NCBI RefSeq assembly: GCF_017726655.1
Contig: NZ_CP072309.1
Location: 2,042,501 to 2,106,500 of the forward strand
Source: Agrobacterium tumefaciens
GTDB taxonomy: Bacteria; Pseudomonadota; Alphaproteobacteria; Rhizobiales; Rhizobiaceae
Length of the DNA: 64,000 nucleotides
Direction: 5' to 3'
Part shown: one piece after another, positions 36,347 to 45,350 of the stretch
Layout of the letters: each line of letters starts with the position of its first letter
Position numbering within the stretch: the stretch's first letter is position 1
Position numbers and translations under genes: made by a program
The notes under the pieces: generated by a model
Told to the model about the DNA's origin: nothing
Databases searched by the model: none
What the model saw: the letters and a program-made list of their open reading frames with translations, nothing else

Positions 36347-37992
36347 AAATCGGTCGATTTAACGAGGAAGCGCATGCGCTCCTCCTCGGTCACCGTGGGT
36401 TTGAGATGTTCTTCCTCGTCGGTGACGACGGGGATGGCCGCGATCAGGGCGCGGGTATAAGGATGGGCCGGTTCGGCGAAGACCGCCGACGTCACGCCCT
36501 CTTCGACAATCTCGCCCCGCAGCATGATGGCGATGCGCGAACAGAAATTGCGCATCAGCGACAGGTCGTGCGAGATCATCAGATAGGTCAGGCCAAGCTC
36601 CTCGCGCAGCTGCAGCAGAAGGTCGATAACCGTCTTCTGCACGGAGACATCAAGTGCGGCCGTCGGCTCATCGAGGATGAGGATTTTTGGCTCCGCCGCC
36701 AGCGCGCGGGCAATCGCCACACGCTGCTTCTGGCCACCGGACAGCTCATGCGGATATTTGCCGAGATAGGATTGCGGCAGCCGCACCAGCCCCATCAGTT
36801 CCTGCATGCGGTTTTCACGCGCAGGCCCATCCATGCCGATGGATTTCAGCGGCAAAGCAAGCGTCTGTTTCACCGTGCGCTTCGGATTAAGCGAAGTGCC
36901 CGGGTTTTGATAGACGATCTGCGTCAGTCGCTTTCCGCGCGCAGGCGCGGGGGCGTCGATGACAAGATTGCCTGACGTCGGGCGCGAAAGGCCCATGATC
37001 ATGCGGGCGACGGAGGTTTTGCCGGAGCCGGATTCACCCGCGAGGCCAAAAACCTCGCCCTGCTTCAGCGTCAGGTTCACATCCCGCACGGCATGATAGC
37101 CATTGCGCCGGCCATAAATCTTGTTCAGCCCTTCGATGGTGATAATCGGCTGCCGCGTGCTCTGCTCCAGATCGGTGACGCGCGGGCCATAAAGCGGCGG
37201 CACGGCATCCAGGAGCGAACGCGTATAATCCTCGGCGGGGCGATGGAGGATTTGCGTGCAGGGTCCGGTCTCGACGATATCGCCATGATGCATGACCACG
37301 ACCCGGTCCGCCACCTTGCGCACGACGCCGAGATTGTGGGTTATCATCAAAAGCGCCATGTTTTCTTCGGCGACCAGCTGGTTGATGAGATTGAGGATTT
37401 CGTCCTGCGTCGTCACGTCTAGCGCTGTCCCCGGCTCGTCCGCGATCAGGAGCTTCGGCTGGTGTAGCAGGGCGAGCCCAATCAGCACGCGCTGACGCAT
37501 GCCGCCCGACAGCTCGGAGGGATAAGCGTTCATCACTCGCTCGGTGTCGGCAAGCTGCACGCGGCGCAGAACCGCTGCGATGCGTTTGCGGCGCTCTGCC
37601 TTAGACGAGTTGATTCCATCGCGCTTGTCGGCAAAACGCATAACATCATCGAGATGCGTGCCGATCTTGAAGACCGGATTGAAGGACGATAGCGGGTCCT
37701 GCATGATCAGCGAAAACGCGGTCCCCTTCAGGGCCTCACGCTCCCTGGGTGGCATGGACAGCACGTCCCGGCCATCGATGACGATGGCACCTGAGGTGAT
37801 CGCGGCGTTTTTCGGCAGGGTACCGATGACAGCCTTCGCGGTGACTGACTTGCCGGACCCGGTTTCGCCGATCAATGCTACGCGTTCGCCGGCGGCAACC
37901 GTGAAGGCGACATCGCGCAGCACCTGCCGGGTACGGCCATAATTGGTGAAGGTGACGTTGAGATTTTCGACCTTGAGAAGCGGTTCAGTCAT
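36343..37992 (-). CDS. Peptide-type ABC transporter, fused dual ATPase (HyuA-linked)
   Basis: A 549-residue protein with two ATPase domains: GETGSGKSVTA with LSGGMRQRV, then GESGSGKTSVA with LSGGQKQRV and Walker B ILILDEPTAALD. The oligopeptide-type C-terminal extensions (HPYTRALIAAIP, DYTRSLLDAVPP) are present after each domain. It lies four bases after the DppC-like permease and overlaps hyuA copy 2. Confidence 0.93.
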   Translation of the reverse strand: MTEPLLKVENLNVTFTNYGRTRQVLRDVAFTVAAGERVALIGETGSGKSVTAKAVIGTLPKNAAITSGAIVIDGRDVLSMPPREREALKGTAFSLIMQDPLSSFNPVFKIGTHLDDVMRFADKRDGINSSKAERRKRIAAVLRRVQLADTERVMNAYPSELSGGMRQRVLIGLALLHQPKLLIADEPGTALDVTTQDEILNLINQLVAEENMALLMITHNLGVVRKVADRVVVMHHGDIVETGPCTQILHRPAEDYTRSLLDAVPPLYGPRVTDLEQSTRQPIITIEGLNKIYGRRNGYHAVRDVNLTLKQGEVFGLAGESGSGKTSVARMIMGLSRPTSGNLVIDAPAPARGKRLTQIVYQNPGTSLNPKRTVKQTLALPLKSIGMDGPARENRMQELMGLVRLPQSYLGKYPHELSGGQKQRVAIARALAAEPKILILDEPTAALDVSVQKTVIDLLLQLREELGLTYLMISHDLSLMRNFCSRIAIMLRGEIVEEGVTSAVFAEPAHPYTRALIAAIPVVTDEEEHLKPTVTEEERMRFLVKSTDL

Positions 37993-37996
37993 GGTC

Positions 37997-38878
37997 TTAG
38001 CTTTCCACGTCGAACATGTCGCGCAGGCCGTCGCCCAGCAGATTGAAACCCAGCGTCACGTAAAGCACGGCCGCGCCGGGGCAGAGCACTTCCCACCAGA
38101 AATCCGGCATGAACTGGCGCCCGTCGGCGACCATCGATCCAAGATCAGGGGTCGGCGGCTTGACGCCGAAACCCAGGAAACTCAGCGTCGCGCCGAACAG
38201 GATGACGAAGGCGGCATCAAGCGTCGTCTTGACCGATATGACCGAAACGCAATTGGGCAGGATTTCGCGGAAGAGGATGTGCAACGGGCCTGCACCGGCA
38301 AGACGTGCCGCTTCGATATAGTCTTCTGAGGCGATAGACTTCGATACCGAATAGATCAGCCGCGCATGCCAGGTCCACCATAGCAGCGTGATTGCGATCA
38401 TGGCGTTCGTCAGCGTCGGTTCCAGAAGGTTGGACACTGCGAGTGCCATGACCAGCGGCGGCATGGCCAGCATCACATTCGTCAGGCCGCTGATGAGTTT
38501 TTCGGTCCAGCCGCCGAAATATCCGGCGATCAGGCCAAGCACAGTTCCGACCGGGACGGAAATGCCGAGCACGCCGATGACGAGAAGCAGCGAGACGCGG
38601 AGCCCGAAGATGGTGCGGGAAAAGATATCGCGTCCTGCCTTGTCGGTGCCGAACCAGTGTTCGAGATCCGGCGGCATATGGCGGGCGCGGAAATCGACAA
38701 CCGCGCCGATATGTTTCGGATAGGGTGTAAGCCAGGGCGCGAAGACCGCCAGTACCAGCACCGATAGCAGGATCAGCGAGCCGATGACCGCCGCCGGATT
38801 GCGGCTGAAGCGATACCACATCATGTAACCGGCGCTTAAGCCCCGATCGGTGGGTTCGAGCATTTTCATATCGGCCAT
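37997..38878 (-). CDS. Peptide-type ABC transporter permease (DppC-like, HyuA-linked)
   Basis: A 293-residue permease with six helices, the DppC segment WFGTDKAGRDIFSRTIFGLR and the EAA loop ARLAGAGPLHILFREILPN. Its ATG shares one base with the stop of the DppB-like gene (TGATG), so translation is coupled. Confidence 0.93.
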   Translation of the reverse strand: MADMKMLEPTDRGLSAGYMMWYRFSRNPAAVIGSLILLSVLVLAVFAPWLTPYPKHIGAVVDFRARHMPPDLEHWFGTDKAGRDIFSRTIFGLRVSLLLVIGVLGISVPVGTVLGLIAGYFGGWTEKLISGLTNVMLAMPPLVMALAVSNLLEPTLTNAMIAITLLWWTWHARLIYSVSKSIASEDYIEAARLAGAGPLHILFREILPNCVSVISVKTTLDAAFVILFGATLSFLGFGVKPPTPDLGSMVADGRQFMPDFWWEVLCPGAAVLYVTLGFNLLGDGLRDMFDVES

Positions 38879-39906
38879 CAGCGAGCCTCCTTACGGCGCA
38901 GGCGCGGGTCGATGATCGAGATCAGAACATCCACGATCAGGTTCGCAACGATGAAGAACAGGCCGGCCACCAGCACCACGGCGGTCACGGCGTTGAGGTC
39001 TTTCTGAAGGATGGCGTTGAGCCCGTAGGATGCGAAACCGCCCCAGGCGAAGACCATCTCGATCACGAAGGCATTGCCGATCAGCGACGCGAATTCGAGA
39101 CCCATGATCGTCAGCGGCGCGATGGAAGAAAGCTTCAGCAGGTAACGGAAGATGATCACTCGCTCCGGCACGCCGAAGCTTTGCAGGGTCAGCACATGGT
39201 CCTTGCGCTGGTTCTCGATCATCGAGGAGCGCGTGATGCGGGTGATCTGGCCGATGCCGGCCATGGAAAGCGCGAAAGCCGGCAGCGCGAGATGTTTAAG
39301 CGCATCGAGCACGACGTCGAAACGTCCGGCCAGGACGCCGTCGACAAGGATGAAACCGGTGGGACCGCCCTGCCAGCCAAGCGAATGATCGAGCCTTCCG
39401 ATGATCGGCCAGCCGGAGAGAAAGCGCGCTGCCAGCAATTGCAGCGTGATGGCGAACAGGAAGCTTGGGATCGTGACCCCGGTGAGCGACAGGATGCGGC
39501 CGATATGATCCAGCGGCCGGTCGCGGTAATGCGCCGTGATGACGCCGAGCGGGATGGCGACGAGGAACATGAAGATGACCGAGACCAGCACCAGCTCCAC
39601 GGTGGCGGGAACGGTCTGCGCGAGATCGGTCGTAACCGGACGCTGCGACACCAGCGAAAAACCAAGATCACCGTGCAGCGCCTTGCCGATGTAGTCGAGA
39701 TATTGAACGGCGAGCGGCTTATCGAGGCCCATCTGCCCGCGCAGCGCATCCACCTGCTCCTGCGTTGCCGCCGGCCCCAGCGCCATGCGGGCCGGATCTC
39801 CGGGCACCACGCGGGCGAGCACGAAAATCATGATGGACAGCGCAATCATGACCAGCGCGAAGGTGCCGAGCCTGTTCAAAATCGCGATCAGCGGGTGTTG
39901 CTGCAT
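38878..39906 (-). CDS. Peptide-type ABC transporter permease (DppB-like, HyuA-linked)
   Basis: A 342-residue permease with six helices, the DppB segment VPGDPARMALGPAATQEQVD and the EAA loop LQSFGVPERVIIFRYLLKLS. The ATG at 39906 (MQQHPLIAIL) has AAGGAA upstream; the in-frame extension to 39972 is polar and Cys-containing and was rejected. It is the first gene of the nine-gene leftward operon and is divergent from the LAL regulator. Confidence 0.92.
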   Translation of the reverse strand: MQQHPLIAILNRLGTFALVMIALSIMIFVLARVVPGDPARMALGPAATQEQVDALRGQMGLDKPLAVQYLDYIGKALHGDLGFSLVSQRPVTTDLAQTVPATVELVLVSVIFMFLVAIPLGVITAHYRDRPLDHIGRILSLTGVTIPSFLFAITLQLLAARFLSGWPIIGRLDHSLGWQGGPTGFILVDGVLAGRFDVVLDALKHLALPAFALSMAGIGQITRITRSSMIENQRKDHVLTLQSFGVPERVIIFRYLLKLSSIAPLTIMGLEFASLIGNAFVIEMVFAWGGFASYGLNAILQKDLNAVTAVVLVAGLFFIVANLIVDVLISIIDPRLRRKEAR

Positions 39907-39981
39907 CCGTGGAACGTTCCTTGTGCATCGGTTGGCTGAGCACAAGTTTTCATCGTCAACGCATTTCAACAATCTCCAAGA

Positions 39982-40009
39982 GGTATAGTTTTTTGAAAGA
40001 TTGGTATAG
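39982..40009. promoter_or_regulatory. GGTATAG direct repeats, candidate operator
   Basis: GGTATAG occurs at 39982-39988 and 40003-40009, 21 bases apart start to start, or about two helical turns. They lie in the divergent region between the ABC/HyuA operon and the LAL regulator gene. LuxR/LAL activators such as MalT bind directly repeated boxes, so these may be its sites (inference). Confidence 0.4.
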
Positions 40010-40041
40010 GTTTTGGTGATTAAATCTCCTATCCCTTGCGA

Positions 40042-42393
40042 ATGACGCTGTTACCTCGAACCCGCCTTTGCCGTCGCATCGCCCGCCAAGCCGCCGGTGT
40101 CGTTTTTCTGCGTGCGCCTGCGGGAGCGGGGAAAAGCGTGCTGCTGGAGATGATCGCGAAGGAACTGGGTGCCACCATATGCTGCACGCACCAGCCGCGA
40201 AGCGATGAGGTGGCCGATGGCTGCCTTCTATGGGATGTGCCGGTCGTTGCGCGGGCCGTGCGTATGCCTGCCGGTATTCTGGAATCGGTGCGGGTTTTGA
40301 TCATTGCCTGTCGTCCCGATCAACGGGTCAGCGGGCTGGCGCGACAGATCCTGCATCGCGGTTCGCTCACCATTGGGCCGGATGAACTGGCACTGGGGAA
40401 CGATGAAGCCGAAAGCCTGCCGTTCGAACAGCGACGCATCGCCCTTGAGGATTTTGCGGGATGGCCGGCCTTCCTGGCGTTGGCGCGGCAGCCGGATGAA
40501 AGGTTGTGTGCAGAGTATCTTAGGGAAAACTATCTGACGCATCTTTCTCCCGGCCAGACGGTCGAGCTCTGCTTCTGGCTCGAAAACCCGTCTGCGGAAC
40601 CCAAGGCGGAGTGGAGGGATCTGCTCCCACCTTTCCTCACCGGACGTCCAGAGCAACATCCCACGCTCATACGACTTTTGACCTTGGCCGCGCGCGAACG
40701 CCTGGCGATTTTGCAGGCCGGCAGCGCCGTGGTGGAGGTTGCGTCCGCTTTTGAAAGGGCAGGGAACTCGCTCGCGGCGATGGCGATGCTGCTCGACCGG
40801 GGTTATGAGACCCACGCCGCACAAATGCTTGAACGCGCTCACGGCCGTGAGCTGATCTACCGAAGCAGCATCGACAGGTTTCGCGAGATCATCATGCGGT
40901 TTTCACAGGAGATGATTGCGACGAATGAAACCGTGCTGTTTGCCGTGACACGCGCCCTGCTGAAACAGGGGGAATTGCAGCGCGTGCGACATCTCGTCGG
41001 CAAAAGCCTTGGATCGGACTATCTCGATCCGTTGAAGGCGCTTGCCAGGGACTCACGATTTTCTTTTGCCGCCCGAACTTTTCGGCTGAACCTGATGATC
41101 GCCGAGGACTTGACGCCAAACGACGCGATGATAACGCGTCTCGGCGAGTTCATGGCTGATTATCCGTTGGACGATCACGGAAAGTGGGCGTCCTACTACA
41201 ATGCGTTGCTCGAATTCGAAATCCGTCGCCGCAATTTTCGCGAGGCGGAGGCGGCTGCCGCCCGCGCGCTCATCTATCTGCGCAAGATGGGCGGCCAGCC
41301 TTTGCTCGAATTCTTCATCCATCTGCATCAGATCGTGCTGCGGCTGATGAGCGGTGACGTGCTTCTGGCGCGCCGAGCCGCGCAAGAGGCGCGCGCAAGA
41401 CTGGAACAGGTGCCACACGATGCCGCCCAGGAGTTCCGGATGTTGCGGCTTGCAGAAGCCTGTCTCGCCTATGAAGCGGGGAAGCCGCGCGATTTGCTGC
41501 ATTTCGTTGAGCACGAATTCGATCACTTCGCCGCCGCTGAAATCTGGCCAAGCCTGATGCAGTTTGCGTTGTTTTACGCCTCGCAGGTGCTGATCGACCA
41601 TTTCCCGATGACCGTTCGTGCGGGTTTTCTGGACGGCCTCTGGATTCACCTTTCGGAAGGGCTCCAATTCCACGCGATGATGGAGATCAGAACCGCCATC
41701 GCCTACCAGAATGCCAATCGCTGGGCGGATGCTGCCGCCACTCTTTCGGCAATCCGCATGCCGATGGGCCGCAACTGGGTGGAAAGTGCGCATGAGGACC
41801 TGTCAAGACTGACGCGCCGCGACGAAATCGCTTACGTCATGGCTTGGCTGCGCGACGCCGTGCATCTTTTCACGCCGCGTGCTTATCTCTCTCGCCAGAT
41901 AGATGCGATGATCGCCAATCCCAAAGTGACCAATCGGGAAAAAGTGGCACTCAGGATCTGGCAGGGCTACGCCGCCCACCAGCGCCGCGACAATGCTGCC
42001 GCCCGCGCGCATATTCTCACAGCTCTAGAATCGGCGACCCGCCTTGGTTGCAGAGGCGTATTGTCAGAGGAGCGCATCTTCCTGTCTCCGCTTTTGAACA
42101 ATCGTCGCATCAGGAGTTTCATCGAGACCTCTTCCGATGTCCGCACCGCGCTGTCGATATTTGCCGACTCGGTAAACTCCCCACAGGCACGCGCCCTGCA
42201 TGGCGGGCTTTCCCAGCGGGAAGCGCAGATGCTTCAGCTGCTTGCCGGCGGCATGTCGAACAAGAAGATCGCCCAGACGCTGAACATCTCGGAAGTGACG
42301 GTAAAGTTTCACCTGGGGAACCTTTTCCGTAAGCTTGATTGCAAGCGGCGTTCCGAAGCCATTCGTGCAGCAAAGGCTCTGGACTGGCTTTAA
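40042..42393 (+). CDS. LuxR-family regulator with N-terminal ATPase (LAL/MalT-like)
   Basis: A 783-residue regulator. Near the N-terminus is a Walker A (FLRAPAGAGKSVLLEM), followed by a short NTPase region, a long alpha-helical TPR-like middle (residues ~200-690) and a C-terminal LuxR HTH (LSQREAQMLQLLAGGMSNKK, then IAQTLNISEVTVKFHLGNLF). This is the LAL (MalT) layout, in which an inducer and ATP drive oligomerisation on DNA. The ATPase region is shorter than in MalT. The ATG at 40042 and TTG at 40036 are both possible. It probably controls the divergent ABC/HyuA operon. Confidence 0.88.
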   Translation: MTLLPRTRLCRRIARQAAGVVFLRAPAGAGKSVLLEMIAKELGATICCTHQPRSDEVADGCLLWDVPVVARAVRMPAGILESVRVLIIACRPDQRVSGLARQILHRGSLTIGPDELALGNDEAESLPFEQRRIALEDFAGWPAFLALARQPDERLCAEYLRENYLTHLSPGQTVELCFWLENPSAEPKAEWRDLLPPFLTGRPEQHPTLIRLLTLAARERLAILQAGSAVVEVASAFERAGNSLAAMAMLLDRGYETHAAQMLERAHGRELIYRSSIDRFREIIMRFSQEMIATNETVLFAVTRALLKQGELQRVRHLVGKSLGSDYLDPLKALARDSRFSFAARTFRLNLMIAEDLTPNDAMITRLGEFMADYPLDDHGKWASYYNALLEFEIRRRNFREAEAAAARALIYLRKMGGQPLLEFFIHLHQIVLRLMSGDVLLARRAAQEARARLEQVPHDAAQEFRMLRLAEACLAYEAGKPRDLLHFVEHEFDHFAAAEIWPSLMQFALFYASQVLIDHFPMTVRAGFLDGLWIHLSEGLQFHAMMEIRTAIAYQNANRWADAAATLSAIRMPMGRNWVESAHEDLSRLTRRDEIAYVMAWLRDAVHLFTPRAYLSRQIDAMIANPKVTNREKVALRIWQGYAAHQRRDNAAARAHILTALESATRLGCRGVLSEERIFLSPLLNNRRIRSFIETSSDVRTALSIFADSVNSPQARALHGGLSQREAQMLQLLAGGMSNKKIAQTLNISEVTVKFHLGNLFRKLDCKRRSEAIRAAKALDWL

Positions 42394-42467
42394 GACGTCT
42401 GCGACTCTGAGATACCGCGCGCGCTCAGCCACATTGGGAGCACGTGCGCCATGAAGGCACGGTCGCT

Positions 42468-42870
42468 TTACGTCGTGGCAGGCTCCAGCGTAGCCGCCGA
42501 AACACCTGTTCCCGAGACCCTGAGTAGCACCGCCTCGACATGCGCGCGGGTGATGGGCGCGCTCCGGTGGCCAGCTCCACGAAGGGAATAGCCGGTAAAT
42601 TCTGGCTCGGTGCCGGCAAAGGCAATGCGCGCCGCTTTGCGCACCACGCTGTCCGCTGCGTCCGCACCCGCAAGCCAGCGCCCTCGAAACAACCTGCCGC
42701 CTGCTTGCAGGCTGATGTCCTCAGCGGAATTCTCAAATTCTCCAGTGCAAATCCGCGCCGTCTCAACGCCAAGGGCTTCGGCCCGTGCTGCCAGAACGGC
42801 TTCGATCCTTGGCATATCGGTGCCAAGGTTGCTTAATGCGCAGAGAGCGATCTTTCGGTTGCCAGTTTAT
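42468..42870 (-). pseudogene. FAD-dependent monooxygenase remnant
   Basis: The minus-strand frame reads DMPRIEAVLAARAEALGVET, then SLQAGGRLFRGRWLAGADAA, RKAARIAFAGTEPEFTGYSL and VEAVLLRVSGTGVSAATLEP. This follows the middle of class A flavin monooxygenases (the usual pattern is RGRWLVGADGxxSxVRKxxGxxFxGTEPEFTGY). The N-terminal FAD motif GxGxxG and the C-terminal GDAAH are missing, a stop lies upstream near 42869 and another at 42468. It is a decayed internal fragment. The stretch 42394-42933 holds nothing else I can support. Confidence 0.55.
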
Positions 42871-42933
42871 GCGGTCCGAAATTGGAAGTTGCATGGATAG
42901 CCGCCGTCAGCGTCAAAGCCCTGGAGCCGCACT

Positions 42934-44697
42934 TCACATTCCGCCCCCTATAACCGCCCCCTCGCGCCGTGGATCGGCGCTGCCGGCCAAACCTTGCGCG
43001 GTGATCTCAATGGCATGCAAACCGGAATTCATCTCACCCGGTTTCACTTCGTAACCCAGTGCCTTCAGCGGCCCGGCCAGTTCTTCCGCGCTGGTGCCTG
43101 CCTCTATGTCGTAGGTGCCAAACCGGTTGATCAGGTGCGGCTGGGCGACGATCGCTTCGACCGGCATGCCCCAGTCGACATACGCGATCAGCGCCTGTGC
43201 CACATAGCCGATGATCTGGCTGCCGCCCGGCGAACCGATGGCGAGCAGTGGCTTGCCGTCCTTCATCACGATGGTCGGCGCCATGGAGGAGCGCGGCCGT
43301 TTGCCGGGTTCTACCCGGTTGGCGATTGGCAGGCCGCCATCATGGGTTTTGAAGGAAAAGTCGGTCAACTCGTTATTGAGCAGGAAGCCGTTCGTCATCA
43401 GACGCGAGCCGAAGCCGTTTTCGATCGTCGTCGTCATCGAGACCACATTGCCCTGCCTGTCGACAATGACAAAATGGCTGGTGGAGGGCAATTCGAGCGC
43501 TGCATCCCGGCCGAAAAGCAGCGCGTGATCCCATTCAGGCTCGCCGGCCTTGACTGCATCCTTGGTCAGTGCCTTGTCGCCGTCGAGCAGCTTTGCCCTT
43601 TCGCCCAGATACGACTTGTCCAGCAGGCCCTTGACCGGAAGCGGCACGAAACCGGTATCAGCGACGTAACGCTCGCGGTCGGCGAACGCGAGACGTTGCG
43701 CGTCGCCGATAATGCGCCAGCTTTCGACGTTTTTCGGCCCCAAAGACTTGAGATCAAAATTTTCCGCCAAGCCGAGCATCTGGCCGATGGCGATGGCGCC
43801 TGACGATGGCGGTCCCATGCCGCAAACATCGAGGCCACGATAGAGGAAGCAGACAGGCTCGCGCTCGATGACGCGATAGTTGGAAAGATCGGAAAGCGAC
43901 AGCACGCCGGGATTGTCGGTGGCCTCGTGTACAGTCTTGACGATCTCCTCGGCAATTCTCCCCTTGTAAAAGGCGTCTGCGCCGCCTTTGGCGAGGGCCG
44001 AAAGCGTCTCGGCATAGGCAGGGTTTTTCAACAGGGCACCGGTTTGCAGGGCCGCGCCGGAGGTGTCAAAGAAATAGGACTGCGCCTCTGGATATTTCTT
44101 CAATCGGTCGCCCTCGGAGGCGATCAGGGACGCCAGGCGCGGTGACACTTTGAAGCCCTCGGCCGCCAGCTTTTCCGCCGGCTTCAGCAGGCTTGCCCAC
44201 TCCGCCTGTCCATAGCGTTTGTGGGCTTCCTCGAGCAGTCGCACCGTTCCCGGCGTTCCAACGGAGCTACCGCCGATGACAGCGTCCATGAATTTAAGCG
44301 GCTGACCCTTGTCGTCCAGGAAGAGCTTTGGTGTGGCGTTCATCGGAGCCGTCTCGCGGCCGTCCAACGTCGTCAGCTTGCCGGTTTTCGCATTGTAATA
44401 GACGAGGAAGGCACCCCCGCCGAGCCCGGAACTCTGAGGTTCAACCAGGCCCAGCACTGTCTGCACAGCCACCATCGCATCTATGGCGTTGCCGCCTGCG
44501 GCGATCACGTCGCGCCCCGCCTCGGCCGCCAGCGGATTGGCCGCTGCGACCATGAAGCTCTTTGACTCGACACGTCTGGCTGTCGCAACGTCGGTCGCCT
44601 TTTCGGGTGCCACCGTATCAGAGGCCTGCTGGGCGAAGGCAATTGCGGTGGACAGCATCAAGGCGACCGCAGCTTCACCGAGAATTCTCATTTTCAT
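42934..44697 (-). CDS. ggt: Gamma-glutamyltransferase, periplasmic
   Basis: A 587-residue Ntn-hydrolase made as a precursor and cleaved before the catalytic Thr (about residue 406, LPSTSHFVIVD). It has a signal peptide (EAAVALMLSTAIAFAQQ), MVAAANPLAAEAGRDVIAAG, the SSGLGGGAFLVYY segment and GSPGGSQIIGYVAQ. It transfers or hydrolyses the gamma-glutamyl group of glutathione and similar amides in the periplasm. The ATG at 44697 has GGAG upstream; the extension to 44766 was rejected. It is a single gene, but its products (cysteinyl-glycine, gamma-glutamyl peptides) are the kind of solute the neighbouring peptide transporters take. Confidence 0.93.
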   Translation of the reverse strand: MKMRILGEAAVALMLSTAIAFAQQASDTVAPEKATDVATARRVESKSFMVAAANPLAAEAGRDVIAAGGNAIDAMVAVQTVLGLVEPQSSGLGGGAFLVYYNAKTGKLTTLDGRETAPMNATPKLFLDDKGQPLKFMDAVIGGSSVGTPGTVRLLEEAHKRYGQAEWASLLKPAEKLAAEGFKVSPRLASLIASEGDRLKKYPEAQSYFFDTSGAALQTGALLKNPAYAETLSALAKGGADAFYKGRIAEEIVKTVHEATDNPGVLSLSDLSNYRVIEREPVCFLYRGLDVCGMGPPSSGAIAIGQMLGLAENFDLKSLGPKNVESWRIIGDAQRLAFADRERYVADTGFVPLPVKGLLDKSYLGERAKLLDGDKALTKDAVKAGEPEWDHALLFGRDAALELPSTSHFVIVDRQGNVVSMTTTIENGFGSRLMTNGFLLNNELTDFSFKTHDGGLPIANRVEPGKRPRSSMAPTIVMKDGKPLLAIGSPGGSQIIGYVAQALIAYVDWGMPVEAIVAQPHLINRFGTYDIEAGTSAEELAGPLKALGYEVKPGEMNSGLHAIEITAQGLAGSADPRREGAVIGGGM

Positions 44698-44864
44698 GGT
44701 CTTATTCTCCAAAGCGTTATGACCCGTTGATGTGACAGCGGCCTTCCACCGGGAGCCAGCCACCATTTTTGCCGGTAACCCTCCAACTCAGCTCACTTCC
44801 GAGTATCCAACGTCGCCGGTATCCATACCTTGGCCGATCAACGGCAAATCGAGCGCGCTGTTTC

Positions 44865-45005
44865 TCACTTCAGAATGAAGCAGATCATGGAACGGTACAG
44901 GCATGCCGCTTTCCGGTCGTAGTGCGTCGCACGCTGAGCTCGAGCCGCGGGATCAATGTGACGGCCAATGAAAGAATGTAATTTTGTCTCATCGAGCGGT
45001 GCCAT
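44865..45005 (-). pseudogene. Short ORF, possible methyltransferase N-terminal scrap
   Basis: From the ATG at 45005 (GGGGG upstream) a 46-residue frame opens MAPLDETKLHSFIGRHI and later DRKAACLYRSM, loosely like the first ~45 residues of class I SAM methyltransferases that start with a D-x-x-K-L-x-x-F-x-G helix. Nothing further of such an enzyme follows. It may be a real small gene, a remnant, or chance. The remainder of 44698-45350 shows no gene, only the promoter area of the export lipoprotein. Confidence 0.25.
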
Positions 45006-45350
45006 TGCATTCCCCCAAATCTCTTCGTTGGCGGGCAAAGGGTGACCGCAATTTAACAGGCCAGCGAATGCGCGTAGACAACGTGACATAGCTCAATGCC
45101 ACGAAATTGTCACGCCAATGGCTGTCGCGCTTTTTTGGTAGCGCACTCGTGTTCAGAAGAGTTGGAGCTTTGCTTATTTCTCATTGGTGCATTCTTGGGG
45201 TTTGCCTCGGGCAGTCCCGAAAGGGTTGCGGAATGGCCACACCTGCACTTTCGAGGACAGTTTTTCGCTAAACTGCAACCGCTAAAGTTGTTGCGATGAC
45301 GTGTCGGGATGTTATCTCTGCGTCAGGTTGAATCATTAAGGGGATGAGGG

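Noticed and set aside
42425..42826. 133-codon minus-strand frame
   Set aside because: Out of frame with the monooxygenase fragment and without family likeness.
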